Part shown: positions 26,809 to 35,060 of the stretch, one piece after another
How positions within the stretch are numbered: position 1 is the stretch's first letter
How the letters are laid out: the number at the start of each line of letters is the position of its first letter
NCBI RefSeq assembly: GCF_024298905.1
Contig: NZ_CP101154.1
Location: forward strand, 1,612,001 to 1,676,000
Direction: 5' to 3'
Origin: Natronomonas marina
Lineage (GTDB): Archaea > Halobacteriota > Halobacteria > Halobacteriales > Haloarculaceae
Length of the DNA stretch: 64,000 bases
Made by a program: the position numbers and the translations under genes
Notes under the pieces: generated by a model
Databases searched by the model: none
Seen by the model: only the letters and a program-made list of their open reading frames with translations
Told to the model about the DNA's origin: nothing

Positions 26809-27393
26809 ATGTCGCACGCGCCCGGCGACGAGCACGGCCCCTTCGCCGGACACCTCCGGGACGGTGAACGCCTGACCGACGAGTTCCGCGTCGGGTCGGC
26901 GACGGTCGGCGTGACCGACCGCCGGCTACTGGTCGCACGCGAGACCGGAACCCCGGCGGTCAGGGCCGTCGACCGGACCAACGTCGGTGCGATCCGCGAG
27001 CGGACGCTGAGCGATCGGGGACTGGTCCTGTCGGCTCTCCTCTGGGCGGGTCTGGGCGCGTTCCTGCTCGCGGCGTGGCGGTTCGCACCGCTTTCGGGGT
27101 TCCTCGCGCCCGTCGACGTACCGCCGGGGACGGGGTTCGACGACCTGTTCGCGGCCGTGAACGCCCTGGTCGGTCTGCTGCAGTACGTCGACGAGGCGTT
27201 CCTCGTCGCCGGTCTACTCGCGCTGGTGTGGGCGGGGTTCCGGGCCGTCGGCTACGTCCGCGAGCGCCGGACGGTGCTCGAGGTGACCGTCGCCGGCGCC
27301 GACCCGGTCAGACTCCCGTCGCCCGACGACCCGACGGCCGTCGACCGGCTTCGCGGAGCCGTCTCGGCTCCGCCGGCCGACGGGTCGGGGTGA
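26809..27393 (+). CDS. membrane protein with N-terminal PH-like domain
   Basis: A 194-aa protein. The first 65 residues read like a bacterial-PH/GRAM-type sheet (HLRDGERLTDEFRVGSATVG, then VTDRRLLVARETG). Two membrane helices follow (about 70-92 and 118-145), then a cytoplasmic basic and polar tail. The V-T-D-R-R-L-L pattern is common in haloarchaeal PH-domain membrane proteins. The function is unknown. Confidence 0.62.
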   Translation: MSHAPGDEHGPFAGHLRDGERLTDEFRVGSATVGVTDRRLLVARETGTPAVRAVDRTNVGAIRERTLSDRGLVLSALLWAGLGAFLLAAWRFAPLSGFLAPVDVPPGTGFDDLFAAVNALVGLLQYVDEAFLVAGLLALVWAGFRAVGYVRERRTVLEVTVAGADPVRLPSPDDPTAVDRLRGAVSAPPADGSG

Positions 27394-27467
27394 TCGCGGC
27401 CGCCTCCCGCCGGGCGGTGGCGTCCCAAAGAGTTGCATGGCAGCGCTGCGAGGATCCCACGACAGGG

Positions 27468-28178
27468 ATGGCTTCGGGGGAGTTCCAACTCGGCGACGTC
27501 TTCACGGGCGAGGAATTCGACGAGGCGGCCGCTAGACGGGAGGCGGGCCGGTTCCTGGAGCGGTGGACGGGCGACGACTTCGCCACCGCCGCCGCCTGGA
27601 CGCGCCGGCTGGCGATACTCGGTAGCGTGGGAATCCCCGTTGCGGCGCTCCTCCCGACGGTCTCGGAACTCACCGACCTGATACTCGAGGTGACCTTCTA
27701 CGCGTTCCTCCTCGGCGCGGGAGCGGCGGCGAGCACGTACTACCTCTTCCGGGACGTCGACCGACCGGCCGATGTCCTCGAGGCCGACCTCGACGCCATC
27801 GAGACGGGCGGGCTGCTGGTGGCCCTCGTTTTCGCGTACTCGGCGACCAACGCACGGGCCGGCCGTCTCGCCTGGCGGTTCGTCTTCAGGTCGGCGACCT
27901 TCGCCCCCGGAGGCCGTCCTCCGCGCCTCGAGGACGACGACTCCGGGGCGTACCTGACCTGGATGCGACCGGATAGCGGGCACGGCAGCCGTCGTCGTCG
28001 CCGCCGACCTGGCGTGGTTCCTCGTCACGCGAACACCCGTCGGGCCCGCCACCTACGGCTACCTGGCCGACGGCGGCCCTGGCGACTGGAGCATCCAGTG
28101 GGGGGGCGGCCCCGTCGACGCTGGAACTGGTCGCGCTGTACGGCGTCGTGTTCCTCCTCGGTATCCTCCTCGCGGTGA
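27468..28178 (+). pseudogene. frameshifted membrane protein gene (or sequencing error)
   Basis: The reading frame from 27468 gives a plausible start (MASGEFQLGDVFTG), two hydrophobic helices and an acidic stretch up to about 27985. After that the frame turns into an Arg-rich, out-of-frame-looking tail. In the +1 frame the DNA from about 27993 encodes a good helix (AAVVVAADLAWFLVTR) and soluble residues up to a run of seven G at 28100-28106. Beyond the run a third frame encodes another helix (LVALYGVVFLLGILLAVTL). Two frameshifts are therefore needed to make one coherent protein. Decay or base-calling error cannot be separated here. Confidence 0.55.
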
Positions 28179-28252
28179 CGCTCTCGGCGCGTCGCCGAGT
28201 GGGTATGAGGGGTCGGTGTGAGTGGACCGCCGGGGCGGGAGCGCCCGCTGCC

Positions 28253-29257
28253 CTACAGCGAGGCGGTGTCGACCCGGGGGTCCAGGACGGCGTGGAGCAG
28301 GTCCTGACAGACGTTGCTGAGGACGCTCAGGGCGACGAACGTCATGGCGCCGCCGAGCAGGATGGGGAGGTCCTGGGTCCAGATGGAGTTGTAGTACAGC
28401 GACCCGATACCGTCGATAGCGAAGGTGGCCTCGATGACGAACACCGACAGCGCGATGAGCGCGAGCGTCTCGGTGAAAAGCAGCGAGACCAGCGGCACCG
28501 CCGCGTTGCGGACCACATGGCGGGCGACGTCCGTGCGGCTGCCGCCCTTCGCCCTGACGAGTTTCGTCAGGTCGTCGGCGTAGTACTGCATCGAGTACGC
28601 CCGGGCGTAGCTGACGACCGCCGCGACGAGCGTCGTCGCGAGCAACAGCACGGGCACCACGTACGAGTAGAGGAACGTCCACTCGGCGACGGCGATCTCC
28701 GGCATCCCCGCCCCGGGCCCGAACGCGTAGATGGGCGTGTAGATGAAGGCCGCTCCGGACGCCAGGGTGAGCAGTAACGCCCCGATCCAGAAGTTCGGCA
28801 CGCCCAGCCCGACGTAGACGAGCCCGCGCAGGCCGGTCTCGCCCCGCGAGCGGCTGTTCATCCCCGTCACGACGCCGATGGCCAGGCCGACGAGCACGGC
28901 CAGCAGGACGGCCGGCACGACGTAGGCCGCGGTCCGGGCGACGCCCTGCAGCACCATCTCGAGTGCCGACCGGCCGTACTCGAAGGAGTTGCCCCACTGG
29001 AACGTGAACGTTCGTGCCATCCACTCGAGGTAGACCTCCCAGAGGTCGCCGTCGAGTCCCCGCTCGGCGAGGTACGCCTGGCGCTGCTGTTCGATCTCCG
29101 CTCGAGTCGTGTCCGGGTTCCGGTTCGCACTGGCCAGTTTGGCGCTCAGATACCAGTCCTCGGTGCCGACGAACAGGAGGAATACCCCCGAGACGGTCGC
29201 CCAGACGGTCGCGAGACCGAGGAGGGCCCGCTTCAGGAGGAGTCGGCCGACACTCAT
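28253..29257 (-). CDS. ABC transporter permease, DppB/OppB type
   Basis: A 334-aa binding-protein-dependent permease with six helices and the long external loop between helices 1 and 2 typical of DppB. The EAA-type cytoplasmic loop is visible as YADDLTKLVRAKGGSRTDVARHVVRNA (about residues 235-261). It should pair with the DppC-type permease to form the pore of a di/oligopeptide or nickel-type importer. Unusually it is transcribed away from dppC, dppD and dppF: a 187-bp intergenic region (29258-29444) separates the divergent starts and must hold both promoters. No solute-binding protein gene is in the window. Confidence 0.87.
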   Translation of the reverse strand: MSVGRLLLKRALLGLATVWATVSGVFLLFVGTEDWYLSAKLASANRNPDTTRAEIEQQRQAYLAERGLDGDLWEVYLEWMARTFTFQWGNSFEYGRSALEMVLQGVARTAAYVVPAVLLAVLVGLAIGVVTGMNSRSRGETGLRGLVYVGLGVPNFWIGALLLTLASGAAFIYTPIYAFGPGAGMPEIAVAEWTFLYSYVVPVLLLATTLVAAVVSYARAYSMQYYADDLTKLVRAKGGSRTDVARHVVRNAAVPLVSLLFTETLALIALSVFVIEATFAIDGIGSLYYNSIWTQDLPILLGGAMTFVALSVLSNVCQDLLHAVLDPRVDTASL

Positions 29258-29444
29258 CCGGACTCACTCCTCTGGAGGGTGACGGTGGAGGGCATACGCC
29301 GTCATCGTCCCGCTGACGCCATTTCAAACTTCCGCCGGGGCCGCCGGGCGTCGCCCCAGCGTTGCATCCACTCGTCGAGCAGTGTAAATTACCATAACGT
29401 TTAATTCTCGACAAGACGGGCTGGCTAGTCGTTCGAGGTCCCCG

Positions 29445-30605
29445 ATGAACGACTCCGCAGAGAACGAGCCCTCCACCAGTCGCTCTGCCGGTCCGGACCG
29501 CGAGGCGGCCTTCGAGCGAATCGACTGGGAGGAGGTCGACGACTCGGGTTCCCTGCTGTCGGCGGAGCGTATCGCCCTCCTGGTCGGACTCCTCGTCGCG
29601 CTGGCCACGTACGTCTACTTCGAGACCCAGCGCCGAACCATCCTGGTTCGTGGCTGGAACATCGGCAACGAGGACTGGCTGCTCCTCCCGGCGGCCGCCA
29701 TCGTCGTCGCCTACGGCGTCGTCCCGCTCGTGGTCGACGGCGACACGCGAACGCGGGTGTTCAGCCGACTCCGGACCCGGATTCCGACGGTCCTGAGTCT
29801 GGCCTTCCTCGTCGCGCTGCTCGCGGTCTCGCTGTGGGCGACCATCGAGGGGTTCCAGCCAAGGGTGTGGTTCCCCGGGGAGGGGACGACCCCGTCCGAT
29901 CTGCCGCCGGTCGGCTTCGGCGAGCGGGCCACCTGGGAACATCCCCTCGGTACCGACACCTTCGGCTACGACATGGTCGACCTGCTCGTGGTCGGGTCCC
30001 GGCCGTTCGCCTACCTGGCGGTCGTGACGCTCGGGCTGATCGTCCCGCTGGCGACGGTCGTCGGCATGGCGGCCGGCTACTACGGCGGCCGAATCGACGA
30101 CTTCCTCATGGGCTACGTCGACGTCCAGTTGAGCGTTCCCGCGATACTCATCTACATGGTCGCCTACATGTTCATCCTCAACTCGATGGCCATGCTTCTG
30201 GTCGCCTTCGGGCTGCTCTCGTGGGGCGGAATCGCCCGCATCGTCCGCAGCGAGACGCTCCAGCGCCGCGAGGAGGGGTACGTCCGCTCGGCGGAGGCAG
30301 TCGGCCTCGAGGACCGGCGCATCCTCCGGCGGCACCTCCTCCCGAACGTCACCAACACGGTCGTCCCGGCGACGTTCCACCTCGTCGCCATCCTGGTGCT
30401 CTCCGAGGCGGGGCTGGCGTTCCTCGGCTTCCTGGCCTCCTACCAGTCGTGGGGGATGACCATCGCCCAGGGCGTCGGCCCCGTCATGCTCCGGCAGTGG
30501 TGGACGTCCGCCTTCCCCGGCGTCATGATCGGCGTGACCGTCGTCGCGCTCAAGGTCGCGGGCGACGGCCTCAGGGACGTCCTCGACCCGCGGGGTGGCC
30601 CATGA
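29445..30605 (+). CDS. ABC transporter permease, DppC/OppC type
   Basis: A 386-aa permease. An N-terminal acidic cytoplasmic arm precedes the first helix, then six helices in total. The EAA loop reads REEGYVRSAEAVGLEDRRIL (followed by RRHLLPN). Its stop overlaps the start of the first ATPase gene by 4 bp. It works with the divergently encoded DppB-type subunit. Substrates of haloarchaeal members include oligopeptides, but also sugars or metals, so specificity is open. Confidence 0.88.
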   Translation: MNDSAENEPSTSRSAGPDREAAFERIDWEEVDDSGSLLSAERIALLVGLLVALATYVYFETQRRTILVRGWNIGNEDWLLLPAAAIVVAYGVVPLVVDGDTRTRVFSRLRTRIPTVLSLAFLVALLAVSLWATIEGFQPRVWFPGEGTTPSDLPPVGFGERATWEHPLGTDTFGYDMVDLLVVGSRPFAYLAVVTLGLIVPLATVVGMAAGYYGGRIDDFLMGYVDVQLSVPAILIYMVAYMFILNSMAMLLVAFGLLSWGGIARIVRSETLQRREEGYVRSAEAVGLEDRRILRRHLLPNVTNTVVPATFHLVAILVLSEAGLAFLGFLASYQSWGMTIAQGVGPVMLRQWWTSAFPGVMIGVTVVALKVAGDGLRDVLDPRGGP

Positions 30606-31624
30606 GCGACGCCCTCCTGACCGTCGAGGACCTCCAGACCCACCTCCCGACGGCCGACGGTCTCGTCAGGGCCGTCGACGGCGTCGACTTCACCGTCGAA
30701 CGCGGCGAGACTGTCTGTCTCGTCGGCGAAAGCGGCAGCGGCAAGACGCTGACCTGTGACTCGATCACCGGACTGGTGGGTCATCCGGACGCCGACATCT
30801 CCGGTCGCGTCGCGTTCGACGAGCGGGATCTCCTCGCTGCGGGGGAGTCGACGATGCGGTCCGTCCGGGGGGACCGCATCGGCTACGTGTTCCAGAACGC
30901 ACAGAGCGCCCTCGACCCCGTCTACACGGTCGGCGAACAGATCGTCGAGGCGATGTCGTTCCACGACACCGTGGACGGGACCGAGGGCCGCGAGCGCGCC
31001 GTCGAGCTGCTGCGCACGGTCGGCATCTCCCGCCCCGAACAGCGGGTCGACCAGTACCCACACGAGTTCTCCGACGGGATGTGCCAGCGGGCCGCCATCG
31101 CCATCGGCCTCGCCGCGGCACCGGATCTCTTGATCGCCGACGAGCCAACCTCCGCCGTGGACGTTACCATCCAGGCCCGCATCATCGACCTCCTGGAGCG
31201 CATCCAGGCCGAGCGGGACCTCTCGCTCCTGCTCGTCACCCACGACCTCCGGGTGGTCTCGGCGCTGGCCGATCGGGTCGTCGTCCTGTACGACGGCCGG
31301 GTCGTCGAGCGCGGGCCGCTTTCGAGCGTCTTCGGGTCGCCGGGCCACCCCTACACCCAGGCGCTGCTGCGGAGTTTCACCGGCGACGGCGAGCGCAGCG
31401 ACGACGCGGCGGACGGACCGGCACCCGACGGCTGTCCGTTCCGCAACGAGTGTCCCCACGCCGTCGACGCCTGTGCTGGCCAGAAGCCGGCGTTCCACGC
31501 CGTCGGCGGCGCGACCGACCACGAGGCCGCCTGCGTCTTCCACGGTCCCGACCGTGACCCCGCGACGGTTATGGCCGAGGCGCCGCGGTTCGGTGACGGC
31601 CCGGGAGGTGCATCTCATGAGTGA
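30602..31624 (+). CDS. ABC transporter ATP-binding protein, DppD/OppD type
   Basis: A 340-aa ATPase. Walker A GESGSGKT is at residues 42-49, the signature is SDGMCQR (degenerate form of SGGQ), and Walker B is LLIADEPT. The C-terminal oligopeptide/dipeptide (oligo_HPY) domain has the four-Cys iron-sulfur-type pattern (CPFRNECPHAVDAC, then AACVFHG). It energises the DppB/DppC pore together with the DppF-type subunit. It overlaps the upstream permease by 4 bp and the downstream ATPase by 8 bp. Confidence 0.92.
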   Translation: MSDALLTVEDLQTHLPTADGLVRAVDGVDFTVERGETVCLVGESGSGKTLTCDSITGLVGHPDADISGRVAFDERDLLAAGESTMRSVRGDRIGYVFQNAQSALDPVYTVGEQIVEAMSFHDTVDGTEGRERAVELLRTVGISRPEQRVDQYPHEFSDGMCQRAAIAIGLAAAPDLLIADEPTSAVDVTIQARIIDLLERIQAERDLSLLLVTHDLRVVSALADRVVVLYDGRVVERGPLSSVFGSPGHPYTQALLRSFTGDGERSDDAADGPAPDGCPFRNECPHAVDACAGQKPAFHAVGGATDHEAACVFHGPDRDPATVMAEAPRFGDGPGGASHE

Positions 31625-32921
31625 GGACCCGCTGCTGGAGGTGCGGGACCTCGAGAAACACTTCCCCATCACCGAGGGGCTGTTCCGCAGGGAGACGGGC
31701 CGGGTGCGTGCCGTCGACGGCGTCAGCTTCGAGGTCGGGCACGGTGAGACGTTCGGGCTGGTCGGCGAGTCCGGCTGTGGGAAGTCGACGACGGCCCTCT
31801 CGCTGCTCCGCCTGGAGGAGCCGACCGGCGGCGAGGTCCGCTTCGACGGCGAGGATGTCTTGGAGTACGACGGCGCCGAGTTGCGGTCGTTCCGCCGCCG
31901 TGTCCAGCTGGTCCTCCAGGACCCCGACTCGGCGTTCAATCCCCGGCGGACCGTCGGCGAGGCCGTCGCGGAGCCGCTGGAGGTACACGGCATCGACGAC
32001 CCAGAGCGACGACGGCGCGTCGTCGAGGACACCCTCGAGCGGGTCGGCCTCTCGGCGTCCGACGCCGACGACTACCCCCACGAGTTCTCCGGCGGCGAGA
32101 AACAGCGTATCGCCATCGCGCGGGCGCTGGTCCTCAACCCGGACCTCATCGTCGCCGACGAGCCGGTGAGCGCGCTCGACGGCCGGACGAAGACGGACGT
32201 GCTCGCGCTCCTTGGCGACCTCCAGCGGGAGTTCGACCTCTCGGTCCTGCTCATCAGCCACGATATCGGCCTGATCCGGCGGTTCTGTGACCGGATCGGT
32301 GTCATGTACCTCGGGTCGCTCGTCGAGACCGGGACCGCCGCCGAGGTCGTCGAGGACCCGAAACACCCCTACACCCGGATGCTCGTCTCGTCGGTCCCGT
32401 CGCTGGACCCCGCCGAGACATCGACGGCGATCGAGACTCCCTCCGAGGAACTCCCGGACGCCGCCGACGTGCCGTCCGGCTGCCGGTTCCATCCGCGGTG
32501 TCCGGCCATCGTCCCGCCGGAGTCCGTCGAGTTGCCGCGAGAGCGGTGGCTCGACGTCGTCGGGTTCCGCTTCCACCTGGACGACGAGTGGGACGACGCC
32601 GCGACGCTCCGCTCGTCGCTATCGTCGGCGGGCGGCGAGGTCACGTCCCCCGAGAGCATCCGCGAGCGGTTCGACCTCGGGGACCCGCTCGGCGACGAGG
32701 CCGTCGAGGCGGCCGTCGCCGACGCGGCCGAGGCGATAGCGAACGACGACCTCGAGCGTGCCCGAACCCGTCTGGAGGCGGCCACGGAAACGGTCTGCGA
32801 GCGACATTCGCCGGACCGGACCGTCGAGAGCGACGGACGAACCGTCGCCTGCCACCGGTACGACCCCGACGAGCCCGGCGAGCCGCTGGCGGACGCCGGC
32901 AGCGGGGCGGGCCTGGAGTGA
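31617..32921 (+). CDS. ABC transporter ATP-binding protein, DppF/OppF type
   Basis: A 434-aa ATPase with Walker A GESGCGKST (about 49-57), signature SGGEKQR, Walker B LIVADEPVSALD and the oligo_HPY tail (CRFHPRCP). After this domain an acidic C-terminal extension of about 100 residues follows, longer than in bacterial DppF but common in haloarchaea. The start ATG at 31617 has a good Shine-Dalgarno (GGAGGTG at 31604-31610), although it overlaps the previous gene by 8 bp, so it can be re-initiated. Confidence 0.92.
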   Translation: MSEDPLLEVRDLEKHFPITEGLFRRETGRVRAVDGVSFEVGHGETFGLVGESGCGKSTTALSLLRLEEPTGGEVRFDGEDVLEYDGAELRSFRRRVQLVLQDPDSAFNPRRTVGEAVAEPLEVHGIDDPERRRRVVEDTLERVGLSASDADDYPHEFSGGEKQRIAIARALVLNPDLIVADEPVSALDGRTKTDVLALLGDLQREFDLSVLLISHDIGLIRRFCDRIGVMYLGSLVETGTAAEVVEDPKHPYTRMLVSSVPSLDPAETSTAIETPSEELPDAADVPSGCRFHPRCPAIVPPESVELPRERWLDVVGFRFHLDDEWDDAATLRSSLSSAGGEVTSPESIRERFDLGDPLGDEAVEAAVADAAEAIANDDLERARTRLEAATETVCERHSPDRTVESDGRTVACHRYDPDEPGEPLADAGSGAGLE

Positions 32922-32924
32922 GCG

Positions 32925-33533
32925 TCACCCCCGCCAGCGGTCGTGCATCCGGGCGCCCCACACGGAGACGTCGGCGATGCCGTACTGGGGTATCTCGGCG
33001 GTGTCGCTGCGTATCTCCTCGGTGAAGTCGATACGGCCGGTCGCGTTCGTGTCCCGGAACAGTAGCCGTATCGTCGGCCCGTCGCTGCGCGGGAAGCCGC
33101 CGTCGTTCGTGAAGACTGCCGTCTTTCCGCCGATCTCCGGCTCCCGGTCGGCCCGCTCCCCGAGCAACTTCGGGGCCCTGTCCACGGCCGCGTCGAACTC
33201 CTCGCTTGCGGCCGCCTCGTCCTCGAACACCTCCGCACAGGACTCGATGACGAACGAGTAGTCCTCGTTACCCCGTCGGAAGGTGTTACAGGTCTTCGTC
33301 GTCTGGACGTCCGTCTCCCGCCAGGCCCCGGCATCGAGGTCCTCGATGGTCAACAGCAGTCGCCCGGCGTCGACCTCGATCGGTCCGTCGCCGCCCCCGC
33401 TTTCGGCGAGCGTCGGCCGTGGGGTCTCCTCGTCGCCTCCGGCAGAATCTCCTCCCGGGTCCTGGCTCCAGCCACAGCCGGCGGCGGCGACCGCACCGAC
33501 CGCCGCCAGTATCGCCCGTCGACGCACGGTCAC
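32925..33533 (-). CDS. secreted lipoprotein of unknown function
   Basis: A 202-aa protein with an N-terminal basic region and a Tat-like pair (VRRRAILAAVG), a short hydrophobic core and a lipobox A-A-A-G-C at about residues 16-20, then an acidic Ser/Gly-rich linker. The mature domain contains two Cys residues (TKTCNTF and ESCAEVF) that could form a disulfide. No family was recognised. It ends 3 bp from the convergent DppF gene but faces it, so it is not part of the operon. Confidence 0.7.
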   Translation of the reverse strand: MTVRRRAILAAVGAVAAAGCGWSQDPGGDSAGGDEETPRPTLAESGGGDGPIEVDAGRLLLTIEDLDAGAWRETDVQTTKTCNTFRRGNEDYSFVIESCAEVFEDEAAASEEFDAAVDRAPKLLGERADREPEIGGKTAVFTNDGGFPRSDGPTIRLLFRDTNATGRIDFTEEIRSDTAEIPQYGIADVSVWGARMHDRWRG

Positions 33534-33969
33534 CCACGCTCCGTCGGAGAGCGCACGCGGTCACCGGGTCGCCTCGGTTCTCGGCGTTCGATTCGGGTTG
33601 GAGGGTGGTCACGTCGGGGACGCATACGTCGGACAATACGTTGCAGCGACATATACGCCTAGGACCGTCCGGGGCTTTCCGTCGGGCAGTAGGTGTGTCG
33701 CGGGCCAGTTCGGGGGCCCGGTCGGGCGGTCCTCGGCGGGCTGGCCCGCCCTCGGTGTGGGTCCGAGTCCGGGCGAGGGAGGCGTGACTGGTCGAATGGG
33801 CGGTCAGCCCGGTCGGCCCGGCGGGCTGCCGACGGAAAGGGCGCGCGCGGATCGGCGTCGGCGAGTTCGATGTCGCCGGGGTGTCGCGGTAGGTGATGAC
33901 GCCGCTGGCGGCCAGTTTCGGCAGTGTACCTGGTGGCGGCTGGTCCGGCGTTCGGCGTGCGTGGCGTCG
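33534..33969. other. 436-bp region without a supported gene
   Basis: No credible reading frame was found here. Open frames on both strands are Arg/Pro/Gly-rich shadows of GC-rich DNA without family character. One AT-richer patch (gacatatacg, about 33648-33657) could be a promoter element for the lipoprotein gene or a relic. The region separates the last ordinary chromosomal gene from a pilin and relic genes next to the element's left end. Confidence 0.4.
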
Positions 33970-34509
33970 TCAACACCAGTTCGGGATGCCGTCGCCGTCG
34001 TCGTCGGAGTCCGACCCCGGCGGGAGGTCGGGGTCGGTCGGGGCCGTCCACTCGTTCACCATGAGCGTCTCGCCCTCGTCGTTCTTGAGGATGATCCAGT
34101 AGGTGTCGCCCTCCTCACAGATCGGGTCGAGCACGCCGTCGCTGGCGAACCCGTCGAGGTGGACGTACTCGCCGGCTCGCACTTGTGGCCCGCCCGTCCA
34201 GACGTCGTTCCACGTGATCGTGTTCCCGGATTCGTCCTTGATCACGATGTTCTCGGCGTCGACCACCCTGCCGACCTGGTGAGTGATCTCGACGTAGGGT
34301 CGGTCGTCGGTGTTGTCCGCGCCGCTCGGCTGGTAGTCCTGATCGAACCCGCCGTTCGGGGCCGGGTCCTGGAGCTTCCCCTGGAAGCCGATCGCCATCG
34401 TCGCGACCAGAGCGGCCAGCACGACGGTTATCGACGCCAGCAGCACGACGCCAATGACTGGCGAGATGCCGCGGGCAGCAGCCCTGGACCGATCGGTGGG
34501 TACTCCCAT
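33970..34509 (-). CDS. archaeal type IV pilin-like protein
   Basis: A 179-aa class III prepilin-type protein. Residues about 14-18 hold the PibD cleavage context RG|ISPVIGV (processing before the ISPVIG stretch), followed by a 20-residue hydrophobic helix and a polar, acidic C-terminal domain. The C-terminal tail is an Asp-rich, calcium-loop-like run ending in PNWC. The ATG at 34509 is chosen because a TATA-like element sits 24-35 bp upstream, giving a leaderless message. It is outside the left attachment repeat and resembles the element's own pilin only in the N-terminal helix and overall plan. Confidence 0.82.
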   Translation of the reverse strand: MGVPTDRSRAAARGISPVIGVVLLASITVVLAALVATMAIGFQGKLQDPAPNGGFDQDYQPSGADNTDDRPYVEITHQVGRVVDAENIVIKDESGNTITWNDVWTGGPQVRAGEYVHLDGFASDGVLDPICEEGDTYWIILKNDEGETLMVNEWTAPTDPDLPPGSDSDDDGDGIPNWC

Positions 34510-34532
34510 GCGCGTCCGAACACGGGACGGCC

Positions 34533-34544
34533 AAAAGAATAAAG
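34533..34544 (-). promoter_or_regulatory. TATA-like promoter for the pilin gene
   Basis: Read on the minus strand this is CTTTATTCTTTT, an A/T block in GC-rich surroundings, 24-35 bases before the pilin ATG. That is the correct distance for a leaderless haloarchaeal transcript. Confidence 0.55.
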
Positions 34545-34758
34545 ACCCATGAGTAGTTTCAGCGTTCGAAAACACCCGGACCGCCGACAGGGTCGACGGT
34601 GCGGCTCGGGGACGTAGCCGCCACGACGGTTGCGGTGCGCGGCGGTGCGGTCGCCGTTCAACCGGGAGTCGTTGACGGACACCCGCGGGTCACCCTCCAG
34701 ACTCGAGTCGTGGTCGTGTCGACGGCGAGGTTGACCGAGATGACACGAAAAGCGTCGG

Positions 34759-34887
34759 TCATGGGCCTCGATCCACCTCCGAGACGCCGGACGGGTCGTC
34801 CTCGCAGACGCGGCGAGGGATACCGTCGGAGGTTTCGGTGGCCATGCGGCCGCCGCACTCGGGGCAGTACCGCCTCGTGGGCGACAC
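34759..34887 (-). CDS. zinc-ribbon microprotein, second gene of a decayed cascade outside the left repeat
   Basis: A 42-aa frame with a GTG start. It has CPECGGRM near the N-terminus and a further Cys in RRVCEDDP, so the second zinc pair is incomplete. It starts inside the end of the partial zinc-ribbon frame at 34878-35009, exactly as the second gene overlaps the first in the intact cascade at 62953-63203. It may be a remnant of a related element. Expression is uncertain. Confidence 0.4.
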   Translation of the reverse strand: MSPTRRYCPECGGRMATETSDGIPRRVCEDDPSGVSEVDRGP

Positions 34888-35009
34888 CACCCGCTGTCGA
34901 GGGCCATGCACTTCTGCGGGAGCGCGGTGATGGTCTCGCCGCAGCATTCACATATCAGTGCTTCGTCAGTTTCCTTAAGGTGAGTATGGGGACGGAGGGA
35001 ATCCAGCAA
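34878..35009 (-). pseudogene. decayed copy of the element's terminal zinc-ribbon gene
   Basis: The frame contains ICECCGETI, then KCMALDSGWCRP. Position by position it resembles the intact gene at 63084-63203 (ICEWCGREI, then DCPALHDGRCQP): all four Cys, the ALxxG and the final C-x-P agree. The N-terminal 12-15 residues and a proper start codon are missing; upstream it runs into the 15-bp repeat at 34986-35000. The frame also lacks the expected stop after C-x-P. This is best read as the stump of a second, related element at the same tRNA site. Confidence 0.5.
34986..35000 (+). repeat. left attachment repeat (attL core)
   Basis: The 15 bases atggggacggaggga are identical to 63269-63283, where they form the 3' end of tRNA-Trp (acceptor strand, discriminator and start of the T arm). 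Identity ends at both sides. The distance to the integrase stop is 60 bp. A short identity block at a tRNA 3' end next to an integrase is the standard sign of tyrosine-recombinase integration. Confidence 0.72.
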
Positions 35010-35060
35010 CTCGGGGTTGGATACTGCCGTCCTGCGATTCTACGAAGCGTGCGTGTAGCG

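Noticed and set aside
33541-33660. rRNA or ncRNA gene near the element's left flank
   Set aside because: No conserved rRNA or SRP/RNase P-like motif was seen; the short AT-rich patch only suggests a promoter.
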